Positions 9,003 to 17,647 of a stretch of 49,735 nucleotides of DNA are shown here, in pieces. A program made the position numbers and the translations under genes. A model generated the notes under the pieces. That model did no database searches and was not told the DNA's origin. It saw nothing but the letters and a program-made list of their open reading frames with translations. The stretch's first letter is position 1, and every line of letters begins with the position of its first letter. The DNA is from Candidatus Nitrosopumilus sp. (GTDB lineage: Archaea > Thermoproteota > Nitrososphaeria > Nitrososphaerales > Nitrosopumilaceae), in assembly GCA_014384555.1 (NCBI GenBank), contig JACNFR010000031.1, forward strand, positions 1 to 49,735, in the 5' to 3' direction.

Positions 9003-10196
9003 TCAAAGGGCTTGGAACTCTTCACTCCACTTGTGATAAGCGCGGATCATTTCAGTTGAAACACTTGGTTTTCTTCTTTCCATAATATTTTTGAAATCAG
9101 CTGTTGTGAGATCTCTTGGTTGAATTGGAGATTCGCCTTCAACTGGTTCATGATAATCAGGAGCGTTGAAAATTTCATGAACAGTTTTAATTTGTGCTGC
9201 TTGGCAGACATCTTTGATATCACTTGCACTGTATCCGTCAAATAATTTTGCCAAATCCCTATTGTTCACACTCATATTTTTATTTAATTTAGCAGTATAT
9301 TGACTAAAGAGATTTTCTCTAGCTTCTTGTGTAGGTAAGGAAACATAAATTCTCTTTTGGAATCTTCTAAGAAATGGCCAGTCAAGACTCCATGGTTTGT
9401 TTGTCGCTCCAATTACATAAAGCATCAATTGTTTACCTTTACTATTAACACCATCCATCTCAGTTAAGAATTGGTTTTTAGTTCTAACTTCTCCACCAAC
9501 TTCACTACTTCTAGAACCCAATAGAGAATCAACTTCATCTACAAATAAAATTACAGGTTTACCTTCTTTCTCAGCATATTGTCTTGCCATTGCAAATAAT
9601 TTTGAAACATTCTTTTCTGCCTCGCCCAGCCATTTACTCATCATAGATGATGCATCCACATTTATGAAATAACCATCCATCTCATTTGCAGTTGCTGCTG
9701 CAAGCATAGTTTTTCCAGTTCCAGGTGGACCGTATAGTAACATTCCTTTTGGCCATCCAAGTGGAAACAAGTCAGGTCTTTTAGTAGGATATACAATGGA
9801 TTCACGTAATGCGCTTTTTGCATCATCTAATCCAATGACTTGATCCCAAGTAACATCAGGTTTTTCTTTCATAATTAATTCTTCAAAATCATTTTCATTT
9901 TCTTGTCTTTGAACAGATTTCTTTTGCTCTTCATCAGAAGCTTTAGGATCAACTGCAGGCTCAACTCCATGAGCCTGTTGTAATGCAGTAATTCTTCCAT
10001 GGTAAGAATTACATCGATCTTTGTAAATTTGATTTAATTTACTGGTAGGGTAAAGTTGTAATAATTTCACGAGGGCATCAATTGCATGTTGATAATGAGT
10101 GATTGCCATACCACGTGCACCTTGAGAATCAAATTTGATGGCTTCAGAAGCATATTTGCTTGCTGTGTTTTCTAATTCTTGGGGGGCTAAACTCAT
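9003..10196 (-). CDS. cdvC: CdvC, Vps4-like AAA+ ATPase of the ESCRT cell-division system
   Basis: 397 residues. An N-terminal three-helix MIT domain (about 5-78) is followed by a charged linker (80-110) and an AAA+ module with Walker A GPPGTGKT (156-163), Walker B LFVDE (217-221) and the arginine-finger region FLRRFQKR. The C-terminal part has the Vps4-like helices and ends RAYHKWSEEFQAL. CdvC disassembles ESCRT-III polymers; its MIT domain binds CdvB-type tails. It starts at ATG 10196, 9 bp after a helical acidic protein and downstream of an ESCRT-III-like gene. Confidence 0.95.
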   Translation of the reverse strand: MSLAPQELENTASKYASEAIKFDSQGARGMAITHYQHAIDALVKLLQLYPTSKLNQIYKDRCNSYHGRITALQQAHGVEPAVDPKASDEEQKKSVQRQENENDFEELIMKEKPDVTWDQVIGLDDAKSALRESIVYPTKRPDLFPLGWPKGMLLYGPPGTGKTMLAAATANEMDGYFINVDASSMMSKWLGEAEKNVSKLFAMARQYAEKEGKPVILFVDEVDSLLGSRSSEVGGEVRTKNQFLTEMDGVNSKGKQLMLYVIGATNKPWSLDWPFLRRFQKRIYVSLPTQEARENLFSQYTAKLNKNMSVNNRDLAKLFDGYSASDIKDVCQAAQIKTVHEIFNAPDYHEPVEGESPIQPRDLTTADFKNIMERRKPSVSTEMIRAYHKWSEEFQAL

Positions 10197-10205
10197 CTTA
10201 ATTAC

Positions 10206-10691
10206 CTACGCATTATCTCCTTGAGAATTTTCTAGGTATCCTACGGTGTGAATCTCAGTAGCAAAATTGGTTAAATTAATTGCACTTGTTTCATGTTCAT
10301 TATAATCAGGTCCGTCAAGATATTTTTTTTTAAAATCAGATTTTTCAGATATATGACTATGCATATCTTTGACTTTGTTTATTGAATCCTCAGCAGAAAG
10401 AATCAGTTCAGATACCTCATCATCCAAATCACCTAGAGAGCCTGCAGTTTCAGTAATTATAGAGGTAAAATATTTTAGAATTGAACGCATTTCTTTTTTA
10501 TCAGCATATTTGCACATCATAAAATCAGCAATTCCAACGATTTTATCTAAATCCTGTAATTCATCTAAAGAAAGTTTATCAATTTTTGAATCATCAGTAG
10601 ATTTTATTTCGGTTAATTTTTTGTCAATTTTAGAAGAAATGGATCTTATACGCTCTACATCCTTTAAAAAATCTCGTTTTTGATTCAACAT
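10206..10691 (-). CDS. Helical acidic protein encoded between an ESCRT-III-like gene and cdvC
   Basis: 161 residues from ATG 10691, one base after the stop of the upstream gene. The frame also contains an earlier Met at 10721 inside that gene. The sequence is predicted almost wholly alpha-helical, with Lys/Asp/Glu-rich heptad-like stretches (about 1-115) and a looser C-terminus. There is no membrane segment or recognised domain. Tight coupling to the gene before it and to cdvC suggests a role in the same membrane-remodelling machinery (inference). It could be a very divergent ESCRT-III core or an unrelated partner. Confidence 0.75.
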   Translation of the reverse strand: MLNQKRDFLKDVERIRSISSKIDKKLTEIKSTDDSKIDKLSLDELQDLDKIVGIADFMMCKYADKKEMRSILKYFTSIITETAGSLGDLDDEVSELILSAEDSINKVKDMHSHISEKSDFKKKYLDGPDYNEHETSAINLTNFATEIHTVGYLENSQGDNA

Positions 10692-10692
10692 C

Positions 10693-11301
10693 TCAAGTAT
10701 TGCATAGTTTAAAAAAATCAAGATTAGGGTACTGCTTACTTAATTTAGAGTCGGCCATCAATTTTACTTCATTAAGTAATGTTGACGACTCTGTGTTGGA
10801 TTGACTAAAATCAAATCTGGCAGTAGTAAGAGCAGCAGAATCAAGGACAATGCTTCCCAAATGAACTGATATTTCAGATAATTTTTGGCTACAATTTGGA
10901 ATAATTCTAAACAATTGAGCACTGACAGTTCGAATTAAAGGAATAGAAGAAGGTAAGATTTCTGGAATGCTGCCAATATTGGAAATTTGCCGCGCATTCT
11001 TTTTTACTTGTAATAAAATATCCAAGGAATAAGTCACAAGATGTTCTAGAGTAAGGGAATCAACATGAGTTTTATCTGATTCATCAAAATCATGAACCAA
11101 ATCCTTGTTTGTTTCTTTTAATTCAGATTGTTTATCATTAAGAACATCTATTATTTCATCCAATAGATTCATAGAATATTCCAATCTAGGAACCAGGGTT
11201 ACAGAGTGAGAAATATTTTCAAACCCTAATGAATCGACACTGTATTTTACCAACATACCAATTACCACTTCTAGATTTTGTATATCAGGACAGTGTATCA
11301 A
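10693..11301 (-). CDS. Divergent ESCRT-III (CdvB/Snf7-like) protein
   Basis: 202 residues. The order of segments matches thaumarchaeal CdvB paralogues: a long helical pair (LVPRLEYSMNLLDEIIDVL, about 36-75), a second helix with a polar face, then IPLIRTVSAQLFRIIPN and LSEISVHLGSIVLDS (about 118-155). It ends with an ESTLLNEV-like helix and KLSKQYPNL, like the AE-rich helix and FPxLP end of CdvB. No MIM-type tail or winged helix follows. The call rests on pattern matching by eye. The start is TTG 11301; ATG 11256 is an alternative. It probably opens the operon with the helical gene and cdvC. Confidence 0.65.
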   Translation of the reverse strand: MIHCPDIQNLEVVIGMLVKYSVDSLGFENISHSVTLVPRLEYSMNLLDEIIDVLNDKQSELKETNKDLVHDFDESDKTHVDSLTLEHLVTYSLDILLQVKKNARQISNIGSIPEILPSSIPLIRTVSAQLFRIIPNCSQKLSEISVHLGSIVLDSAALTTARFDFSQSNTESSTLLNEVKLMADSKLSKQYPNLDFFKLCNT

Positions 11302-11415
11302 ATAATTTAGTAACCACAGTTACACCCATCTGCAGATACAATTTTGATTTTTTTTGAGTATTTGTGTAAAGGAATTTAGCTCTCAATTTTACCTAATAAC
11401 AAATCAAGGATAATC

Positions 11416-12576
11416 ATGGTAAATGAGCACGTTTTAACAGTTAGTTTAGAAGAATTTGGATTAAGCAAGTATGAAGCCCAGGCATATGTAGCCCTTATAG
11501 CAAAAGGGACTATTTCAGCCAGTGAATTAGCATATTATTCTGAAATCCCCAGAACAAAAATTTACCCAACATTACTAAAATTAGAAAATAAGAAACTAGT
11601 CATTATTTCAAAAAGCAAACCCATAATGTGTACAGCAATTGCTCCAGAGGATGCTTTTGATGGAATCATTCATGAGCAAATCAATAAAGTAAATGCAATG
11701 AATACACTAATTTCAAATTTAAAAAAGGCAAGTGAAGAGAGTAGAAAAACGAGAGGTTCTGAAGAAAAAAGATATTTCCATTTGAGTGCAAATAATGTTT
11801 TATCTCAGCTCCAAACAATGATTGATGGTTCAAAAGCATCAATCAAAATTATGACAGATCAGTGGGGTTTTGGATTATTAGCTGAATGCAGAGAGCAATT
11901 ACTATCAGTATTGCGTAGAAATTTAGATGTCAAAGTACTAGTTTCACCATCACAAATTTGTTCTGAATCATATAGATCTATTCCAGATGGAGTTGAAATT
12001 AGAGCATCAGAGATTACACAAAATTGTTTCATTTTTGATGAAACAGAATTACTAATGATAAATAATGAAAACGGTAAAGGAGCAATTTTTTCATCTACAG
12101 AAATTTTAGGAATAAATCAAGAAAAAGTATTTTCAAATATTTGGAAAAACGCTACTAAAACTAAAGCTCTTGCAGATATGACAAAAGTAGAGGCACAAGA
12201 AATTTACAAAATAATCAAAACAGTAAACGAGGCAGGTTTGATGTATATTCTAAACTCTGCAATGATATCTAAAAAACAAGATGCAGACATGCTCAAGTTA
12301 TTAGAAAAAAATGGAATTTCACTAAAATCAAAAACACTTGATGATATAATCGAGATAATGGATGCAGTTATGCAAATTACATGTTCAGGACATGTTAATT
12401 TTGAAGCAAATACCAAAAACATCACAGTAGAATCAAAATTGAACAGTGGACATTCATTACCATGGGTATCAGTTTTGGATGGATGTCTTCAAAAACAAGG
12501 ATATAAGACCAGAACGGTGTACCAAAATAATTCAAACAAAGGCGAAAAAGTACTCATTAAAATAAGTAAAAATTAA
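11416..12576 (+). CDS. TrmB-family transcriptional regulator
   Basis: 386 residues. An N-terminal TrmB winged helix (LEEFGLSKYEAQAYVALIAKG, then a helix-turn-helix SASELAYYSEIPRTKIYPTLLKLE) spans about 8-75, followed by a coiled coil and a phospholipase-D-like effector domain (about 115-255, DQWGFGLLAECREQLL). An extra C-terminal domain of about 120 residues is of unknown function. TrmB proteins sense sugars or other ligands and bind promoters. It is divergent from the ESCRT-III-like operon across 114 bp, so it might control that operon (inference). Start ATG 11416. Confidence 0.85.
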   Translation: MVNEHVLTVSLEEFGLSKYEAQAYVALIAKGTISASELAYYSEIPRTKIYPTLLKLENKKLVIISKSKPIMCTAIAPEDAFDGIIHEQINKVNAMNTLISNLKKASEESRKTRGSEEKRYFHLSANNVLSQLQTMIDGSKASIKIMTDQWGFGLLAECREQLLSVLRRNLDVKVLVSPSQICSESYRSIPDGVEIRASEITQNCFIFDETELLMINNENGKGAIFSSTEILGINQEKVFSNIWKNATKTKALADMTKVEAQEIYKIIKTVNEAGLMYILNSAMISKKQDADMLKLLEKNGISLKSKTLDDIIEIMDAVMQITCSGHVNFEANTKNITVESKLNSGHSLPWVSVLDGCLQKQGYKTRTVYQNNSNKGEKVLIKISKN

Positions 12577-12605
12577 AATTTTTCAAAAATAGAAAACAAG
12601 TATAA

Positions 12606-12755
12606 TTATTCAGACTCAGTATCAGATTTTTTCTGAGATTCCTTATACGCAATATATGAAATAAAGTCAGACGTAGTTTGAAAAGGAGTATTGCCTCTAA
12701 GATTTTTCTCAATATGAGCAGATACTCTATGGACTAATTTTTCACTATCAATCAT
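12606..12755 (-). CDS. Small protein, unknown function
   Basis: 49 residues from ATG 12755 (MIDSEKLVHRVSAH...). The frame is open further upstream, but ATG 12755 overlaps the stop of the preceding small ORF by 8 bp, which suggests translational coupling. It is basic in the middle and Ser/Glu-rich at the end, with no recognised domain. Confidence 0.55.
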   Translation of the reverse strand: MIDSEKLVHRVSAHIEKNLRGNTPFQTTSDFISYIAYKESQKKSDTESE

Positions 12756-12855
12756 CTTCGTATTCTTGCTGAATGAGTTCAATAGTCTTAGAATCAAATT
12801 TTGCAAAGCATTTGTTTAATTCTTCCTCATCTAATTCTTCATCATGGAATAACAT
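12748..12855 (-). CDS. Very small acidic ORF coupled to the next small gene
   Basis: 35 residues from ATG 12855, ending at TGA 12748-12750. It is strongly acidic (HDEELDEEELNK and EYEDD) with one Cys. It overlaps the following small ORF by 8 bp in another frame. The neat overlap is the main evidence that both are genes. Confidence 0.4.
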   Translation of the reverse strand: MLFHDEELDEEELNKCFAKFDSKTIELIQQEYEDD

Positions 12856-13029
12856 ATTCCAATTTCAAATTCTCTATTCATTAGATTAGTAGGTAAGAAA
12901 CATGTACAAAATACTCAAAATAGGATAGTTTTAGAAAACAGAGTAAATTGTCATTAAAACAAGTGCGCGAATACACAATGCAAGGATATCAGTCAGCACC
13001 AATAAATAATTCTAGATAAAAGACTGGCC

Positions 13030-13635
13030 ATGCAGATGATTTCGATAGAATATATTTTAAAATGTATGAATGATGAAAAAAATTATTTTGGAGACATTTG
13101 GGAAAACTGTCTCAATAATAAGAAAAGATTCAACAGAGCCAAACTGAAAGAAATATTAAAAAAAATGGAAGTGCTTGGGCACATTAAAAAACACGGTTAC
13201 AAAAATACAGCATATTATGAAAAATATTATCACTATTCACTTGAAGAACATATTGGTTTTATCAACAACCTAATTTTTACATATGAATCTAGAATAAATT
13301 CTGCATTAAAGAACATAGAAAGTAGAAAGATTTTTTCAGACATATCCAAGGATCTTGTTTCACGTAAATTTAGCAAATATACAAAAACAGATTATGAGTC
13401 ATTACTGATAAGTATGACAAGCATGTTTGAATTGGCATCATCAATCCTATGGACAAAAGAAAACACCGATGATAGTGAATTAAAAAAAGAATTGAAAAAT
13501 TGTTTCAAACAAATCAACGAATTCATGGATAAGACAAACCAAAAATTGTTAGAAGGTAGAAAAACAAATGAGCGAATATTATTACAAAAAGACTTTAGCA
13601 GTAAAATTCCAAAAGCAGGACATCTAAAGATTTAG
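13030..13635 (+). CDS. Putative winged-helix protein with helical C-terminus
   Basis: 201 residues. The first 75 look like a winged helix (AKLKEILKKMEVLGHIKKHGYKNTAYYEKYYHY: recognition helix, then a wing strand). The remainder is Lys/Glu-rich and helical, possibly a dimerisation coiled coil. It resembles in layout the proteins at 29158-29727 and 30878-31288. A DNA-binding regulator is likely, but the target is unknown. Start ATG 13030; the next in-frame Met (13036) is an alternative. Confidence 0.7.
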   Translation: MQMISIEYILKCMNDEKNYFGDIWENCLNNKKRFNRAKLKEILKKMEVLGHIKKHGYKNTAYYEKYYHYSLEEHIGFINNLIFTYESRINSALKNIESRKIFSDISKDLVSRKFSKYTKTDYESLLISMTSMFELASSILWTKENTDDSELKKELKNCFKQINEFMDKTNQKLLEGRKTNERILLQKDFSSKIPKAGHLKI

Positions 13636-13816
13636 AAAAACACCAAGTGTTACCAGAGACATTTACTAGATCCTCATCATAAAATGCCTCCAGTAACAAA
13701 AAATATCAAATTTTTTCACATATACAGTAATCCATAATTATTCTAAAACTTGGAGAGAAAATTCATAACACATATCTGTAAAAACTAAAATCAGACAACA
13801 ATTTAAGAACAGAGTC

Positions 13817-14272
13817 ATGATCGAAGAAAAACTTGAATCACTAGGAATTAAACTTCCAAACCCACCTACACCTGCAGGATCATATGTTCCAGCAGTAAAG
13901 ACTGGAAATTTGTTATTTATCTCAGGTCAAATTCCAATGGAGGAAGGCAAAGTACTGTTCACAGGAAAAGTCACAGATGATAATCTTGAGACTGCTCAAA
14001 AATCAGCTAGAATGTGCACAATCAATCTTTTGGCTCAAATTAAAAGAGAACTTGGCAGTTTGGATAAAGTAACAAAAATTGTAAGACTATCAGGATTTGT
14101 GAATTCAGATACAGAATTTTACCAACACCCCAAAGTAATCAATCCTGCATCAGATTTGTTCTTTGAAGTATTTGGAGATAAGGGAAAGCATTCTCGAATT
14201 GCAGTAGGAGTTGCATGTTTGCCATTTAATTCAATGACTGAAATTGATGCAATAGTTGAATTTTCAGAATAA
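13817..14272 (+). CDS. RidA/YjgF/UK114-family protein
   Basis: 151 residues, a full family-length protein. Hallmarks are YVPAVKTGNLLFISGQIP in the first third, LDKVTKIVRLSGFVNSDTEFYQHPKVIN in the middle, and SRIAVGVACLPFNSMTEIDAIVEF at the end. RidA proteins form trimers and deaminate reactive enamine/imine intermediates; the longer YjgH-like subfamily is less well characterised. Start ATG 13817. It stands alone in orientation with its downstream neighbours. Confidence 0.9.
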   Translation: MIEEKLESLGIKLPNPPTPAGSYVPAVKTGNLLFISGQIPMEEGKVLFTGKVTDDNLETAQKSARMCTINLLAQIKRELGSLDKVTKIVRLSGFVNSDTEFYQHPKVINPASDLFFEVFGDKGKHSRIAVGVACLPFNSMTEIDAIVEFSE

Positions 14273-14317
14273 GCAATTTGGAAATTTTCTTAAATAGATT
14301 TTTGCACCGATGCATTC

Positions 14318-14515
14318 ATGGCACAGGTGTGTAAAGGGTTATGTGAACGACAAAAATCAATTTCGTTTACAAATAATTTACGTTATAAAATAGGTCAGAA
14401 ATGGTGTTCATTATGTGCATTGTTTTTACTCACTGAAGAAAATACATGCCCATGTTGCAAAACAAGACTTAGAACAAAAGCAAGGAGTAAAAAATATGAA
14501 ATGCCAAGAATGTAA
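14318..14515 (+). CDS. Small Cys-rich zinc-finger-like protein
   Basis: 65 residues with C5/C9, C30/C33 and C44/C46/C47 arranged as probable zinc knuckles, and a basic tail (RLRTKARSKKYE). The layout (CKGLC near the start, WCSLC, CPCC, RLRT) looks like a recurring small thaumarchaeal protein type. Function unknown; nucleic-acid binding is plausible. Start ATG 14318. Confidence 0.7.
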   Translation: MAQVCKGLCERQKSISFTNNLRYKIGQKWCSLCALFLLTEENTCPCCKTRLRTKARSKKYEMPRM

Positions 14516-14657
14516 TCATGATAAAGGAAAATGCGAATGTTTGTGTTGTTGTTCAATTTCAAAAATAGGATGTGTGTATTGTATATTACCAGTGATAGGA
14601 CATAGACAAATTAAGAAAAGACTAAGGAAAAGATCACTAAATTGTATTCAAAGATAA
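14496..14657 (+). CDS. Possible small Cys-rich ORF
   Basis: 53 residues from ATG 14496 (MKCQECNHDKGKCECLCCC...), overlapping the previous gene by 20 bp in another frame. Nine Cys in the first 33 residues suggest metal binding, and the tail is basic. It may be real and coupled, or a chance ORF. Confidence 0.35.
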   Translation: MKCQECNHDKGKCECLCCCSISKIGCVYCILPVIGHRQIKKRLRKRSLNCIQR

Positions 14658-14715
14658 TAACATTACCACATATTTGTTAAAACCATTCATATAGGTCAAA
14701 AAGGCATGAAAAGGA

Positions 14716-15534
14716 ATGCTAAAAATATCATTGTTTATGTTTTTTGCAGTATCAATGGTTTCAACTTTAGCTTTTGCAGAATCAACCATACAAGTAGAAA
14801 CATCAGACAATGAAATCAAATCTTTAGAATCAATTTGGATTACAGGAAAAATTACAGACGCATCTCAATTCAAACCAATTAAACTCAGAATAATGGGACC
14901 TGATGGAGCAATAGTCTTTGCACCATTGGTGGCAATTAATGACGATGGGGAATTTAGGAAATTATTAAATCCGCCAGTGCCAAGCTTTGCAGCAGGAGAA
15001 TACATTGTCACTGCAAGCCATGATGACACAAAAATGGTTGCTCAGACCCAATTTACAGTGATTTCTCAAGAAATTACAAAAAATCCAGAGGCCCAGCAAG
15101 TAAAGCCTGAAACAATTTTAGAGAAAGAGCCAGAAATTGCTAGCGGCATATCCATGCAAGCAGAAGCAGAAAATGGTTCAGATATCATCAAAATTACAGG
15201 GAATACAAGTTACAAAAGTACAGATATCACATTAATTGTAAAATCACCAGCTGGAAATTTGGTAACAATTGATCAAGTGACACCTGGAATATACGGAGAT
15301 TTTGATGTTGAAATCAAAGTAGGGGGTTCAATGTGGAAAGAAGATGGAATGTATACAATAACTGCAAATCAAGGAATATCATCAGAACATAAAGAATCAA
15401 TCAAAGTGGAAATTAAAGACGGTGTAGTTGTTCCAGAGTTTGGAGTTGTGGCATCATTAGTTTTAGCAATATCAATAATTTCAATAATTATAGTATCATC
15501 AAAATCAAGATTTCTTACATTATCTAGATATTAA
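14716..15534 (+). CDS. PEFG-CTERM surface protein
   Basis: 272 residues with a signal peptide (about 1-21, ending AFA), two beta-rich extracellular repeats (about 25-115 and 150-240), a Pro/Glu linker, and a C-terminal VVPEFG motif followed by a hydrophobic helix and a basic end. PEFG-CTERM is the thaumarchaeal sorting signal thought to be processed by an archaeosortase. The mature protein is expected outside the cell. The ligand is unknown. Start ATG 14716; an upstream ATG at 14706 is out of frame. Confidence 0.85.
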   Translation: MLKISLFMFFAVSMVSTLAFAESTIQVETSDNEIKSLESIWITGKITDASQFKPIKLRIMGPDGAIVFAPLVAINDDGEFRKLLNPPVPSFAAGEYIVTASHDDTKMVAQTQFTVISQEITKNPEAQQVKPETILEKEPEIASGISMQAEAENGSDIIKITGNTSYKSTDITLIVKSPAGNLVTIDQVTPGIYGDFDVEIKVGGSMWKEDGMYTITANQGISSEHKESIKVEIKDGVVVPEFGVVASLVLAISIISIIIVSSKSRFLTLSRY

Positions 15535-15557
15535 TCCCAGAATATCTCAATCTAATC

Positions 15558-15926
15558 ATGAAAAATTTAGATGAAATAAAATCAGAAAAATATATTTCAG
15601 TTGAGACTTATAAAAAAGATGGGACATCAGTAAAAACACCAGTATGGTTTACAATTAAAGATAATTTGGTTTATGTTGTAACCCGAGATCAAACAGGAAA
15701 AGTAAAACGCCTAAAAAATAACCTCAATGTAAAAATTGCAACGTGTAACATTAAAGGGAAAATTAAGGGTAAATGGGATTCAGGGACTGTTGAAATTTTG
15801 GATGAACAAGAAACTAAAGAAGCAGTAAAACGAAGAGACAAAAAATATGGATTTTTCTCTAAAATGGCAAGATTTCTTACCAAAAACAAAGGGGAATTGT
15901 TTGCTTTTTCAATCAAGATAGATTGA
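15558..15926 (+). CDS. PPOX-class flavin/F420-dependent oxidoreductase-like protein
   Basis: 122 residues with the split-barrel fold of the pyridoxamine-phosphate-oxidase superfamily: VETYKKDGTSVKTPVWFTIKDNLVYVVT, then GKVKRLKNNLNVKIATCN and a closing GTVEIL strand. The short length and the R/K-rich middle fit the small F420-binding PPOX group, but cofactor and substrate are not shown. Start ATG 15558. Confidence 0.8.
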   Translation: MKNLDEIKSEKYISVETYKKDGTSVKTPVWFTIKDNLVYVVTRDQTGKVKRLKNNLNVKIATCNIKGKIKGKWDSGTVEILDEQETKEAVKRRDKKYGFFSKMARFLTKNKGELFAFSIKID

Positions 15927-15968
15927 TTGCGATGTATTTCATATCTACAAAATATGTTTCTAAAAAAA

Positions 15969-16448
15969 CTAAGCGATCTTTTGTAATTTTATTTCGCGTT
16001 TTAGTTTGTAAGCTGTTAGTCCTGCAAAGCCAAAAATAATTGCCAATCCCAAATAAGCTAAAACTTGGCTATATTCAATAAGTACAGATGATACACCTGT
16101 TCCCACAATACCTGGAAGTAAAGATAATACATAGAGCCACCAACCACAGCAACCTAACGGCACAAGAGAAAAGAATGAGAAAAAAGATGTTGCAGCAGTA
16201 CTACCAGTATTTCCTCCAAATGCTTTTTTCTGTGCATTTAATTTACAACCCAAAGTTTTACTTTTTTCAGATAGAAAAACCTGCAATCCAATTCCAATAC
16301 CCATCCCAATTATTACAATCGAATTTAATTGAAATGCAGCACTAATTGCATCTAGAGGTTCCAATGCAGGAGTTGTAATTACAACTACAGTAAGATATAC
16401 AATTACAGTAATAATTCCAACAAGAGTTGCTTTTTGAATCGGTTTCAT
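15969..16448 (-). CDS. Multi-pass membrane protein of unknown function
   Basis: 159 residues with four hydrophobic segments (about 8-28, 44-62, 92-112, 130-150). Between segments 2 and 3 is a soluble loop, and the third contains a GCCGW motif. Its start overlaps the stop of the DUF3179 gene (TAATG), so the two are probably translated together. Cysteines C69, C99 and C100 could bind metal or heme (inference). Not otherwise recognised. Confidence 0.75.
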   Translation of the reverse strand: MKPIQKATLVGIITVIVYLTVVVITTPALEPLDAISAAFQLNSIVIIGMGIGIGLQVFLSEKSKTLGCKLNAQKKAFGGNTGSTAATSFFSFFSLVPLGCCGWWLYVLSLLPGIVGTGVSSVLIEYSQVLAYLGLAIIFGFAGLTAYKLKREIKLQKIA

Positions 16449-17557
16449 TATTCATCACTAAAAACTAAGGTTTGAGGATGAAATGCAACCCATTCAAACC
16501 AAAATCCAGGCTCAATTGGCATTCGCTCTAACTGCTCTCCTTCATATTCACCAGATACAGATAGACCATCATAATTCCATTCGGAATTAGTTTGGATATC
16601 TAAAATTTTTTCATCATCATATACAAAGTCCAATACATCTCCGTTAATTGTTCTCTCAAATGCACGAGAGTTTTCAGAAAATAGCGATACTAACATTATA
16701 GAGGTCTCACCAATCAAATCATTGATGATAACATTTGATTCAATATCATTTTGTTTGTAAGCTTTGTAAATTCCATCTTCATTAAATCCAATGATTATTT
16801 CTTTTGGAAATAGTCTATCATCACGATGTTCTACAGGGAACATAATTCTAGGTTCAGTGTAATAATTTCCATAAGGATCAGTTGCATATGAGCGAATGTG
16901 GCCCGTATCAGTAGTTAGCACCTTGGTATCAGGATGAAGTTGTTTCCAATCACCCCAAGTTATTACATCAAATGGAACTAAATTCAATTTATATCCAGTT
17001 AGTTCGCCTTTAACTGCCATTCCAAGAGCTTGACTCCAATAAGATTCAGTTAATCGGTCATACATCAACAAATTACTGTTGTAAAGTTTTCCAGATGTCC
17101 CGAATTCTACTTCTTGTCCATCAATTATTCTCTCAAAGACTTGGTTTGTGTAACACAGAGGACAATAAGTGACTGAAACAGGGGTATCACCCACTTCATC
17201 ATTAACAATTTCATGCCAAACCAAAATGAAAATAGGATATGCTTTTGTTTCACCATTGATTTCCAACCCAATCACAGTATCAGAATCAGACATGAACTGA
17301 GAACTTTGCACATCTGCAAATACGGGATTGTCAATTGATGGGATTCCGTCCTTTGGAGGACCGCCACCTTTTATCCTATCAAGAGGAATCAGATGTTTTA
17401 CACCGTCAGTCTCCATCATTGTAAGTTCTGAAGACATATCAGATTCTCCAGAATTAGCAAAAGTGGTTTGAGGAATAGATACACCGCCATACAAAATAGC
17501 CAAAGAGGCAAGAGCCACAGATACAATTATGATTGGTACAATAACTTTGAGATTCAA
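16448..17557 (-). CDS. DUF3179 domain protein, secreted or membrane-anchored
   Basis: 369 residues. An N-terminal hydrophobic segment (about 5-25) is a signal or anchor. The DUF3179 body includes DRIKGGGPPKDGIPSIDNPVF, IGLEINGETKAYPIFILVWHEIVND and the CPLC motif (YCPLCYTNQVFER), a paired-Cys site. This domain family is widespread in archaea and bacteria and of unproved function; the Cys pair suggests redox or metal binding outside the cell. It overlaps the following membrane-protein gene and is divergent from DoxX. Confidence 0.9.
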   Translation of the reverse strand: MNLKVIVPIIIVSVALASLAILYGGVSIPQTTFANSGESDMSSELTMMETDGVKHLIPLDRIKGGGPPKDGIPSIDNPVFADVQSSQFMSDSDTVIGLEINGETKAYPIFILVWHEIVNDEVGDTPVSVTYCPLCYTNQVFERIIDGQEVEFGTSGKLYNSNLLMYDRLTESYWSQALGMAVKGELTGYKLNLVPFDVITWGDWKQLHPDTKVLTTDTGHIRSYATDPYGNYYTEPRIMFPVEHRDDRLFPKEIIIGFNEDGIYKAYKQNDIESNVIINDLIGETSIMLVSLFSENSRAFERTINGDVLDFVYDDEKILDIQTNSEWNYDGLSVSGEYEGEQLERMPIEPGFWFEWVAFHPQTLVFSDE

Positions 17558-17647
17558 TTTTGAATAATTTTGGCCAGTAAAATATTAAACAATTATTCCA
17601 ATTTGATTTGGATAAACTCTTTTAATAAATTTCTAAAAGATTCAATC

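Noticed and set aside
12856-13029. 174-bp gap with tiny ATG frames
   Set aside because: Frames of 8-13 codons only, with no supporting signal.
13636-13816. 181-bp gap as a possible RNA gene
   Set aside because: AT-rich, no convincing stem set, tRNA-like fold or C/D box pair by eye.
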